Assembly (NCBI GenBank): GCA_002005505.1
Contig: MVGU01002000.1
Span: 1-14,343, forward strand
Reading direction: 5' to 3'
From: Botryococcus braunii
Taxonomy: Eukaryota; Chlorophyta; Trebouxiophyceae
DNA: 14,343 nucleotides
The position numbers and the translations under genes were made by a program. A model generated the notes under the pieces. It was not told the origin of the DNA. It made no database searches and saw only the letters and a program-made list of their open reading frames with translations. How positions within the stretch are numbered: position 1 is the stretch's first letter; each line of letters starts with the position of its first letter. Shown here in pieces: positions 7,228 to 14,116 of the stretch.

Positions 7228-9711
7228 CTGGAGCACCCGTGTCAGTGTTGGATCTGTGAATTTCCCCCCTGCGCCGTTCAGAACCCCACTGCTCCAACCC
7301 AGCGACTTCAGGGTACTTGTACCTGAAACGTGTCAAAGCCCTTTCCAGGCACAAGTAGTTGACAAGAACCTTTTCAGGGTGTGATGTTGTGCGACCCCTA
7401 ATGATGGTCTTCGCAGACTGCACCAGATTTTCCACCCAATACTCGGTTCCTGTTGCCACCTTTCCTCTCTGGGACTCCTGCACTATCAAGCGACAGATCA
7501 GCACATGGAGGTTGTATTTGCACATCCATTTGCCAATGTGTTTTTCTGCAGCCTTTGCATACTTTTTCAGCCACCGCGTTGCCTTGGTTGCTGTGGCTGG
7601 CACCTCAGGTGTTGGGTGTACCCTGAGGTAATACAAGATGCCCCCTCTGAGGTGCTTCCACATCTCCCGCACTAGGCGAGGAAGAATGTGGCGTCCCTTG
7701 TGGGGCCTCAGGATGTAGACTGACCACGTTTCAGTCCAATGCAACCAATCCTCCATGACATAATCACCTTTCCTGTTGACAATGCACTTGTACGCTCTCC
7801 CAAAATCACAAGTGGCCTTCAGGTGCTTCAGGCGTATCCTCATCAAAGTGATTATCCTTCTTGTGTTCTCTTTGCTTCAAGGTCAGGCGTTCATACAGGC
7901 CCTGTTTGTTTCACAAACGCTGCATGTCAGATCCAGCACCACGCTGCCAGGCTGAGAACGACACACACCAGAGCAGGAATGGCAGCCGCAACCACATAGG
8001 AGCAACCACTTCATCACAAATGTATGGAAGCTGAGATGACATTGCACCAAGCCTTGGATGTTGATATGCGAGAAAGGGTACTATTCCGCAGAAGTTTACA
8101 TTCCGTCTGTGATGACTTACCTGCGCCAGATTAAGACGAGACACTTGATTCCCCACGACCCATAGAGGCTCTTGCATATTGTGCTTGTAGTATTCATATG
8201 AGCGTTCTCTGGGGGTTGCTGCAGCAGCTTCAGAATCTGAATGGTCGGGGCTGACTGAGGTATCACTTTCAAAGTCAGACATCCATGCTTCCTGGTCTGG
8301 CCTGCCGCCTTCTGCAACTCCCTCCCAGAACTTCACCGGACCCACCCACATGACAAAGGCAGCGATTAATCGCACCCCTACCCCTCCCTCTGTCTGTCCA
8401 CCCACACACGCACGCAGATGGGCAAAGGAAGGGGGATGGGGAGAGGGAAAAGAAGGGGAAGGGGCGCGCGCACGGCCGAGAGGGGGGGGGGTGAGACTTT
8501 CAGAACGAGGGCCAGCGATCTTCATCACTAGAGCACTCCATTCAGACGCATCACACTGAACTGATTCAGACGCTTTTTGTTTTTGTGTGTGTGTGTGTGT
8601 GTGGGGGGGGGGGGGAGGGGCGGGGCTGCGTGTGAGCGGTAGTGGAGGAGAGGAGGGCGGGAGTATGGTGGGGTTAGTGGGGAGAGAACAGTGCTGCGGC
8701 AGGGAGGGGGGGTGGGGTGGGGGACATTCCCCACCAACAGTGTTGGTGTATGGAATTAGGGGTCTTCAATCTTCTGTCTGGTGTGGTGGGGCGCTAGTAT
8801 GCCGCCACGAGTCTTGTCTGACAAGGGTTCCTTACCACCCTCAGGCACGCGATCATGACACTCCGGGGAAGAGGGCATCCTTTCTTCCTCGCTAGAGCCC
8901 CCCAATTGGGCTCTCATGTCGTGCATCTGCGCATTGTTGTGCAGGTCATGATCGTGCCTTGCACTGCCAGTTCCTCCAACACCTGTACATACACCAGCTA
9001 CAATGGGAGAATGTTGACTATATACGGACAAAGCTCCCAAAACCATGTTGCATCACACAATGTATCATTCCCAATACACACTAGAGGCTTGGGCGCTGTA
9101 AATCTTGATCACCAAACAATAAAGAAGGACGATAATGGTGTAATGTGGTCGAGTGTACATGCGAAGGCTTGGCAGTTTCCCACATTACCAGTGACCCTGC
9201 ACCTCCAAGGCTGCAAGTTCAGGAACTGACCTTGACCATCCATTCCTTCGTAATTCCAGGTCCGTTCACCCTCCATACCACGACCCCCTGCAAGCGATGC
9301 GATGCACCTTGTCAAAATCCCTTATTTGGTAATCATGCAACCGTGGTGAGCGTGAAGATGAAACCTCGCCATACACATGTCTCAGATCATACAATGAACT
9401 CACCATGGCCCTCCATATCCGTGTCAGCGCAGGACCGTTCACCCTCCACACCAGGACGCCCTGCAAGCAGCGCAGTGCACCATGTGAGGCCTCCCAAAAA
9501 TTGCAACTCACTTGTGAAAAGGATACGCACGGAGAATGTCATGACGCCATACACGTATTTAATAATGCTGGACAAGCCACTGAGGTACCGAAGATCGTGA
9601 GTGCAGCACACCTGTGTGTCTATCAAGAAGTTGGCCTCCAGGGACTTCAATGCGCCTTCGAAAAACTTTTCGCGCATCTCTCTTAGGACATGCACCATAT
9701 CCTGCATGTCG
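6240..9711 (-). CDS. CACTA-like transposase-derived gene (DUF4218-type C-terminal region), multi-exon
   Basis: Minus-strand exons run from about 9711 down to TGA at 6240-6242. The exon at 7323-7901 has motifs I associate with the region after the catalytic core of CACTA/En-Spm-like transposases (DUF4218 type): GDYVMEDWLHWTETWSVYIL, MWKHLRGGILYYLR, NLHVLICRLIVQE and EYWVENLVQSAK. An upstream exon has EPLWVVGNQVSRLN, like the segment before the catalytic domain, and an acidic linker. No DDE-type catalytic domain is visible between them; only a 219-base intron separates these parts. That suggests a core-deleted or domesticated copy. A frame break near 7809-7876 also points to decay. The last exon reads four TAG codons as sense. 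The 5' end and the 9.2-9.7 kb exons are less certain. Family assignment is by motif memory, not by search. Confidence 0.5.
7323..7901 (-). CDS. Transposase-like gene, DUF4218-like exon (frame break inside)
   Basis: The acceptor AACAAACAG precedes 7901 and the donor GTACAAG follows 7323 (phase 2). The first part reads GLYERLTLKQREHKKDNHFD and EDTPEAPEGHL in one frame, then meets TGA at 7806-7808. The rest, from about 7805 down, is in the next frame: CDFGRAYKCIVNRKGDYVME, LPRLVREMWKHLRGGILYYL, NLHVLICRLIVQESQRGKVA. Both parts look coding, so a one-base indel within 7809-7876 is the simplest reading; a weak alternative acceptor (CTGAAG) could avoid it. The 95-base intron to the next exon keeps frame. 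Confidence 0.6.
8121..8311 (-). CDS. Transposase-like gene, acidic linker exon
   Basis: Acceptor GGAGTTGCAG and a canonical donor GCGCAG/GTAAGT bound 191 bases. Starting in phase 1 it reads an acidic Ser-rich stretch (SDFESDTSVSPDHSDSEAAA), then SYEYYKHNMQEPLWVVGNQV and SRLNLAQ, ending phase 0. The EPLW-G-N-S-L pattern resembles the conserved segment just before the catalytic domain in CACTA transposases. Confidence 0.6.
8312..8835 (-). repeat. Intron with poly-C, CA and G/C-rich low-complexity tracts
   Basis: On the plus strand this holds (GT)n with a long G-run at 8585-8617, then a G-rich stretch to about 8735, and another G/A-rich stretch at 8430-8492. On the gene's sense strand these are C-rich. 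The many G3+ runs could form quadruplexes. Frames through it are low-complexity translation. Confidence 0.6.
8836..8926 (-). CDS. Transposase-like gene, Met/Ser-rich exon
   Basis: Acceptor CAATGCGCAG and donor GTAAGG give 91 bases, phase 0 in and phase 1 out, matching the phase needed by the exon at 8311. It reads MHDMRAQLGGSSEEERMPSS and PECHDRVPEG. The left boundary could lie further upstream (acceptor GTATGTACAG before 8982). The 524-base intron that follows holds the C-rich and CA tracts on this strand. Confidence 0.4.
9231..9287 (-). CDS. Duplicated 57-nt exon, copy B
   Basis: CTTGCAG acceptor, GTCAGT donor, exactly 57 bases, phase 0 on both sides. It reads GVVVWRVNGPGITKEWMVK. It is 41/57 identical to copy A at 9404-9460, with 12 of 19 residues the same and several conservative changes. 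A second frame is also open in both copies. Confidence 0.5.
9404..9460 (-). CDS. Duplicated 57-nt exon, copy A
   Basis: CTTGCAG acceptor, GTGAGT donor, exactly 57 bases, reading GVLVWRVNGPALTRIWRAM in phase 0. Similarity to copy B continues about 25 bases into the upstream intron. The two copies lie 173 bases apart. Being equal in length and phase, they could be used one at a time or together. Confidence 0.5.
9512..9579 (-). CDS. Possible exon with in-frame TAA
   Basis: Acceptor GTACCTCAG, donor GTGAGT. Phase 0 from the upstream exon gives WLVQHYQIRVWRHDILRAYP with TAA 9559-9561 as Gln. It ends in phase 2, which does not join the favoured frame of copy A, so this exon is an alternative or the phase model is incomplete. 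Confidence 0.3.
9612..9711 (-). CDS. Most 5' recognisable exon of the transposase-like gene
   Basis: Reads MQDMVHVLREMREKFFEGAL and KSLEANFLIDTQ and ends at a CAG/GTGTGC donor, phase 0. The ATG-like start near 9711 may not be the initiator: the frame stays open upstream to about 9848 through the 33-bp repeats, and acceptors such as CGGCAACAG exist. Confidence 0.4.
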
Positions 9712-9781
9712 GCGGCGCCTGTGGTCTTGTGGGATGACTGTTGCCGCAGAACGTAATTCCCCCCTACCCAAACTCCTGACT

Positions 9782-9850
9782 GACGAATGGCCATCAGAAG
9801 CTGACATCCTGTCTGACGCATGGCTATCAGAAGCTGACATCCTGACATCC
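9782..9850. repeat. 33-bp direct repeat, two copies
   Basis: ATGGCCATCAGAAGCTGACA at 9787 recurs as ATGGCTATCAGAAGCTGACA at 9820, each followed by TCCTG. It lies at the 5' side of the minus-strand gene, next to the region shared with gene Y. Confidence 0.85.
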
Positions 9851-10064
9851 TTGCAGACTCAGAGCTGCATATGGATATGGATGTCAGCTTTGCCGCCTAA
9901 GTGTGTACCCGCTTGAAGCGGGCCGCTTCTGAACGGATCAAGGGTGTGTAATGCGACCAGTCGGACTCAGGCCGCTTGCCGTTACCTGTCGGTCGTTACC
10001 TGCCAGGACTAGTTTGAATCTAAGCCTGGCTCCGAGATTAGCTCGGGCAATATTGCTGTTCATA
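9850..10064. promoter_or_regulatory. Spacer between divergent genes, probable shared promoter region
   Basis: It lies between the 5' end of the minus-strand gene and ATG 10065 of gene Y, so it should hold both promoters; this is positional inference. GTTACCTG occurs twice close together (9979-10002). No clear TATA box is seen. The frame of gene Y is open back to 9951, so an upstream start is possible. Confidence 0.35.
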
Positions 10065-10440
10065 ATGGATTCTTTAGAAGATGAATGCGAAGAAGTACGG
10101 ATTCAATTGTGGACACATGAACGTGGTGAGGATGAGGTCACCACGTTCAAGGACTTGTTTCTGCTCGCACGTCTTGACAGTGAATGTAGCCTTAGAGAAG
10201 CTTTGGACCAGCACTTACCTCCTGGTTCTAAGCTATATATAGGAAATGCCCCAATGGGCACAAGTCTTCAGGAAGTCGAGGCAAAGGCCTTTAAGCCGCA
10301 GAAGGCGGGTAGAGTATCAATATCTCAGCTTGTTCTGGCAATACAGCGGTTCTTTATTACTCAACTACCCAATTTGTTTGTTACGGTAAAGAATATTGTT
10401 ATACTAATAGGTGATGTGCCACATGCGGCACATGACGTTG
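10065..10440 (+). CDS. Gene Y exon 1
   Basis: Begins [20 protein letters not shown] and continues with [20 protein letters not shown]. Donors after 10410 (GTGATG) or 10440 (GTGAAG) are both phase 1 and fit the exon at 10810. A stronger donor GTAAAG at 10386 (phase 0) could instead join an acceptor before 10523, giving [20 protein letters not shown]; that exon then lacks a good exit. The right end is therefore uncertain. Confidence 0.5.
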
Positions 10441-12725
10441 GTGAAGGCGCCATCGTGCCCTACCAGGGCACTCCAGCTGCAGGCTCTACAGCTACAGCTG
10501 TGGAGCCCAATGTCCAACACAGAAAAAAGGGCCGGGGCCCTCATCAGGAATGGATGAGTCTGGCGAGGAAGTACCAATGGACGAATTGGCTACGGCATCC
10601 AAAGGACAATCTTGACGTTGGATTGGCCAAGGGGATGTACTTGCTAGTAACGGATGAGCCCTGTATGCCCATATGCATCCTGTTATATGTACCTCGTTAA
10701 ATCGTGCATACTTGGTTGGGAGGGGCAGGGAAGGGGGGATGGGGCTGCTGTTGCAGTTCTGCAAATGCAAACACTGAGGGTTGACGGGTGTGCTGCTACC
10801 GGTGTGCAGACTCAACTTTGGTGAGGGCTGCAAGGGAATATATTGTTAGCAGAGTCGTACATGTCTACGGCGTGACCCCAGAAGAGGTTAGAAAGTACTT
10901 GACGAAGTAAGTACAAATTATTCTTCTTTATCTTTCTGTTTACTGTCATAAGCAACATTGTACTTTGTACTCTGGCCATTGCAGTATGGTTTCTAATCTT
11001 TTTGTATCGTACTGAAATGCATAAATGTTTATGCTGGATAGGTCGGCATCAGACATGAATAGAGCTGTACACAAACAACTTCTGTCAGGGAAGGAGTTGA
11101 ATGTAACCAATAGGATATGCGATATTTCATGGAGTGGAGACAGGAGAAGGACTGGGCCAAAGCCCTCTTGGGTCACGCTGTGAATGGCACACAACCTGAA
11201 GAATGGGAACAGGTACGAATTTCTGTGAGCTGTCCAAACGTCTTGCAGTGTAAGGGCCACTTGCCCTTCCATGCTTTAAACTCTATGCCTCCTTTTCTAT
11301 GTCTCCATGGCTATATGCTTCTTCCAATCTTGCACATTCAGAAACGGACTGCCGTCTCCACAGCCCCTAACATACATGTAATCTTTGGCCCACAGGCAAA
11401 AACATTGAAGTGTAAACATGAAAGAAAGGCTGATTTTCAGCATCATCGCATGAACCATACCAGCACAGCTCAGAAGAGGAACTTAGCAATATGCGCTGCA
11501 ACGCCAAGTGTGCAGAACACAGACAGGTATGCCCTTAAGGAATCTTCAGTTGGCAACCTCATGAAAGTTAGCCTTGTTCTGCCTCACTCACAGGCACCAA
11601 GGCATGTAAGACACATTGGGCTTCTAGTACACAGCCTATTCTCTGCACTTAAAAGTCACTATTACTAACTGAAAAGTCTGTGGACTCAGCCTGAGACCAT
11701 GGCCTGACACATGATTGTGTGCTAAACAGATCTGCAGCTACGAGCTTGGAGGTTGGAGTTGCAAGGAGCAACGCGTCGACGTCCTCAATGGACTTTGCTG
11801 CCTTGATGGCAGTACAGGTGTGCTTGTGCTTGTGCCCCCCCTCCCCCCCTGTCTCTCTCTCCCTCTCCCTCCCCCCTCCCCCCCCCCCTATCTCCCTCTC
11901 CCCGCCCCCGACCTGCATACCTTATTTGTGCGTTTGAGCGTGTCCCTCCATGTGTTGGTGTGTGTGAGTGCGTGTGTGTGGTGTGCTGGTCTCATGATCA
12001 TGTGAAAGTGAGAGCATGCATGCTGTCACTTTGAATTCATTGATCGTGTAGTGCGGCTATTATGCCTGGGGGAATACACGGTACTTATATTTCACTCGTC
12101 TTACAAACGGGTATTTATGGGTTTAGCACACGAGAATTATTTTTCGAAAATGCCATTGTCATGGGACAGATTAGAGATCGCACGCAAGGAGAGGCAGTAG
12201 AGACGGCAAATCACCCTGGACCACCTCCAGATGCGGCCCACACCGCCAAGGTACTTCACATACACCTAACACCTGAATGTTGCCTGCCATTGGAACACGC
12301 TCTGCGCTTTTCTCCTATGCCTTTACTGGGAAGTAGCCACAAGTCTGGAACCTCCAGGTTGAGTCCTTTGTGTCACACTTTAGCCCTGGTCAACACGTAC
12401 TTGGTAAGCAGCACTGTCTGACAGTCAAAATCTGTTTTGCCAGAGGGCGAAGACTGCAAAAAAGGGAGAAAAGATTAAGAAATCACCCGCCCCCAAACGT
12501 CCCCGCAAGGGCAGAGGGAACCCTCCCGCCGATAAGGTCTCCTCCCCCCACCCTTCCTTCCCTAAGATCTGTGTCACCCAACGTTTCCCTTTCTGGGATC
12601 AGTAGTGCACCGCGGTGTCTCCATGCCACATGTCTGTGTGTGTGTGTGTGTGTGTGTGTGGTGGTGTGTGTGTGCGTGCGTGTGCGTGCGTGTGTGGTGT
12701 GCGCGCGCGTGCATGCGCGTGCATG

Positions 12726-12756
<31 letters not shown>

Positions 12757-13155
12757 TGTGGGCGCACGCACCGCTGTGTCTGTGCGTGCATGCGTGTGTG
12801 CGTATGACTCATTGCTGCATCGACTGCCTCTGCAAGTTTCGTGAGGTGGTCATGCCTGTGCACAGCCATATGGATCCAACTTTGCAAGTATATTGACAGC
12901 CAGCCCCCCCCCCCCCCCCTTTGTGCTGCCAGGAAAGGGGAGACGTTTTGGATGTTCATTCCTCTCCGGTCAAAGACAATAGGCCTATTGTCTTTGACCT
13001 TCCTGGAGTCCTCCTATTGTCCCTAGGCCAGCACGGCTTCGCAAGTGCAGAGGGCCCATTCCTGCTGATAAGGTCTCCGCACCCCTTCCCTGTGCCGCCC
13101 AACCTTTCCCTTATCTAGGATCAGGAGTGCACGCGGTGTCTTCATGCCAAACGCG

Positions 13156-13194
<39 letters not shown>

Positions 13195-13953
13195 GCGCGC
13201 GCACGCATGCGTCTGTGTGTCTGTGTCTGTGTGTGTGTGTGTGGGTGGGTGGGTGGGCGCGCGCGCACTGCTGTGTCTGTATCTGTGCGTGTGCGTGCAT
13301 ATGCATGCATCTCTGCGTATGTCTCATTGCTGCATTGACTGCCTCTGTTTTCTTGAAGTGGTCATGCCTGTGCACAGCCATATGGATCCAACTTTGCAAG
13401 TTTATTGACCACCCCCCCCCCCACCCCTTCTTGCTGCCAGGACAGGGGAGACGTATTGAATGTTCATTCCTCCCCGGAACAAGAAATTAGGAGGGCAGCA
13501 CGGCTCCGCAAGGGCAGAGGGCCCCTTCCCGCCGTTAAGGTCTCCGCATCCCTTCCCTTTGATTTGTGTCACCCCACCTTCACCCTTTCTAGTATCAGGA
13601 TGCACCGGTGTCTCCATGCCGCATGTGGTGTGTGGTGTGTGTGTGTGTGTGTGGTGTGTGTGTGTGTGTGGTGTGTGTGCATGTGTGTGAGACTGTGGTT
13701 GCGTGCTTTGCGTTCGCTGTTGCTCTTGCGTATGCGTGTGCCTCAGTGCTGCAGTGACTGCCTTTGCAAAGGTTCGCGAAGTGGTCGTGAGCTGGTCATG
13801 GCCGTGCTGAGCATGCATCAAACTTGGCAAGTTGATTGACACCGCCCCCATTTTTGCTGCCAGGGAAAGGGGACGTCTCGGATGTTCATGACTCTTCGGA
13901 GGAGGAGAACAACGGGCCAGCACAGAGAAGATGTGGACAACTTGAAGGCCTGA
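10065..13953 (+). CDS. Gene Y: multi-exon protein with basic C-terminal region, function unknown
   Basis: Predicted from ATG 10065 ([20 protein letters not shown]) through exons 10810-10906, 11053-11212, 11396-11526, optional 11594-11605, 11730-11817, 12170-12250, 12444-12536 and later repeats, ending at TGA 13951-13953 or 13983-13985. Phases agree from 10810 to 12536. Two TAG codons (11060, 11111) are read as Gln. Segments include [40 protein letters not shown] and a Lys/Pro-rich nuclear-localisation-like part, [17 protein letters not shown] role in chromatin or DNA binding is inference. The exon 1 to 10810 junction is unresolved. I do not recognise the family. Divergent orientation to the transposase-like gene leaves open that it is an element-borne accessory gene. 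Confidence 0.55.
10810..10906 (+). CDS. Gene Y exon with [12 protein letters not shown]
   Basis: Acceptor GGTGTGCAG, donor GTAAGT. It takes two bases to complete its first codon, then reads [20 protein letters not shown] and [11 protein letters not shown], leaving two bases. Confidence 0.6.
11053..11212 (+). CDS. Gene Y exon with two in-frame TAG
   Basis: Acceptor GGTCGGCATCAG, donor CAG/GTACGA. With one base completing a Lys codon it gives 53 codons: [20 protein letters not shown], then [20 protein letters not shown] and [16 protein letters not shown] at 11060-11062 and 11111-11113 read as Gln. Under the standard code the second half appears cut off from anything upstream. Confidence 0.6.
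11396..11526 (+). CDS. Gene Y basic exon
   Basis: Acceptor CTTTGGCCCACAG, donor GTATGC, phase 0 in and phase 2 out. It reads [20 protein letters not shown] and [20 protein letters not shown], rich in His, Lys and Arg. An alternative acceptor before 11342 adds 18 in-frame codons, [18 protein letters not shown]. Confidence 0.55.
11594..11605 (+). CDS. Possible 12-nt microexon
   Basis: CTCACTCACAG acceptor followed by GCACCAAGGCAT and a GTAAGA donor. Its length is a multiple of three, so including or skipping it keeps the frame (RHQGIS or RS across the junction). Confidence 0.35.
11730..11817 (+). CDS. Gene Y Ser/Ala exon
   Basis: Acceptor TGCTAAACAG, donor CAG/GTGTGC. It reads [20 protein letters not shown] and DFAALMAVQ. 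The 352-base intron that follows carries a C/T-rich tract (11835-11902) and short GT repeats. Confidence 0.55.
12170..12250 (+). CDS. Gene Y Pro-rich exon
   Basis: Acceptor TCATGGGACAG, donor AAG/GTACTT, 27 codons in phase 0: [20 protein letters not shown] and DAAHTAK. Confidence 0.55.
12444..12536 (+). CDS. Gene Y Lys-rich exon, first of the tandem units
   Basis: Acceptor GTTTTGCCAG, donor AAG/GTCTCC, 31 codons in phase 0 beginning [20 protein letters not shown], then [11 protein letters not shown]. The cluster of Lys, Arg and Pro resembles a nuclear localisation signal. Its last third is repeated in the exons at 12933 and 13441. Confidence 0.6.
12933..13072 (+). CDS. Repeat-unit exon 2, frame-broken by a palindromic insertion
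   Basis: Begins [12 protein letters not shown], homologous to the unit at 13441, then carries about 41 extra bases with a perfect 32-base palindrome, then the conserved tail before GTCTCC. Its 140-base length is not a multiple of three, so using it whole changes frame. It may be skipped or non-functional. Confidence 0.4.
12968..12999. repeat. Perfect 32-bp palindrome
   Basis: GGTCAAAGACAATAGG followed at once by its exact reverse complement, centred between 12983 and 12984. It sits inside the exon part of the second tandem unit and is absent from the other units. Confidence 0.95.
13441..13539 (+). CDS. Repeat-unit exon 3
   Basis: Acceptor TTGCTGCCAG, donor AAG/GTCTCC, 33 codons in phase 0: [33 protein letters not shown]. 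It joins in frame after 12536 and before 13864. Confidence 0.5.
13864..13953 (+). CDS. Gene Y terminal exon
   Basis: Acceptor TTTGCTGCCAG. Phase 0 gives [20 protein letters not shown] and REDVDNLKA, stopping at TGA 13951-13953. The frame homologous to the earlier units ([20 protein letters not shown]) is also open and stops at TGA 13983-13985, but would need entry in phase 1. Either could be the real end. Confidence 0.4.
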   Translation, partial: GKGTSRMFMTLRRRRTTGQHREDVDNLKA

Positions 13954-14047
13954 GCTCGCCAAGCAGCATTCTTGCCTCTCCTTGAGTCTGTCAAACATAG
14001 CTTTACTTCCGCGTATACGGGTGGAAGGCAATCCTTAGAAATTGGAG

Positions 14048-14116
14048 GTATATCATCCTGAACAATGTATACAGTGGTGCACGTTGTATATCATCCTGAA
14101 CAATGTTTACAGTGGT
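14048..14116. repeat. 38-bp-period direct repeat, two copies
   Basis: GTATATCATCCTGAACAATG starts at 14048 and again at 14086, followed by TATACAGTGG or TTTACAGTGG. GTGCACGT also occurs twice nearby (14076, 14125). It lies downstream of gene Y. Confidence 0.85.

Larger units (their letters stand above)
12632..13690. repeat. Three GT microsatellites in the tandem introns
   Basis: GT-rich arrays at about 12632-12808, 13158-13310 and 13620-13690, with GCGCGC and GGGTGGGT interruptions. All have GT on the sense strand of gene Y and the same place in the unit, so the microsatellite was already there when the unit duplicated. VCVC/HTHT frames here are translated repeats. Confidence 0.9.
12444..13953 (+). 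repeat. Tandem exon-plus-intron units (three and a part)
   Basis: Units start at 12444, 12933, 13441 and 13864. Each has a CTGCCAG-type acceptor, an exon ending in a GCAAGGGCAGAGGG-like stretch and AAG, a GTCTCC donor, a CCTT-rich stretch ending TGTCTCCATGCC or a variant, a GT microsatellite, a conserved TGACTGCCT...GTGGTCATGCC...TTTGCAAGT block and usually a C-run before the next acceptor. Spacings are 489, 508 and 423 bases. The conserved intron blocks show the duplication covers both exon and intron. Confidence 0.85.

Noticed and set aside
8350..8895. Gly/Arg-rich plus-strand frames
   Set aside because: They fall in G-rich low-complexity DNA that lies in an intron of the minus-strand gene.
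11103..11113. 11-base GTAACCAATAG, and a similar GTCCAACACAG at 10512-10522, considered as ultra-short introns
   Set aside because: Introns this short are not credible. The first case disappears once TAG is read as Gln and the acceptor is set at 11052; the second is explained by ordinary alternative splice sites.
12483..12959. Minus-strand frames over the tandem units (also near 13023-13399 and 13402-14031)
   Set aside because: They consist largely of translated CA repeat plus reverse complements of the gene Y exons and introns.
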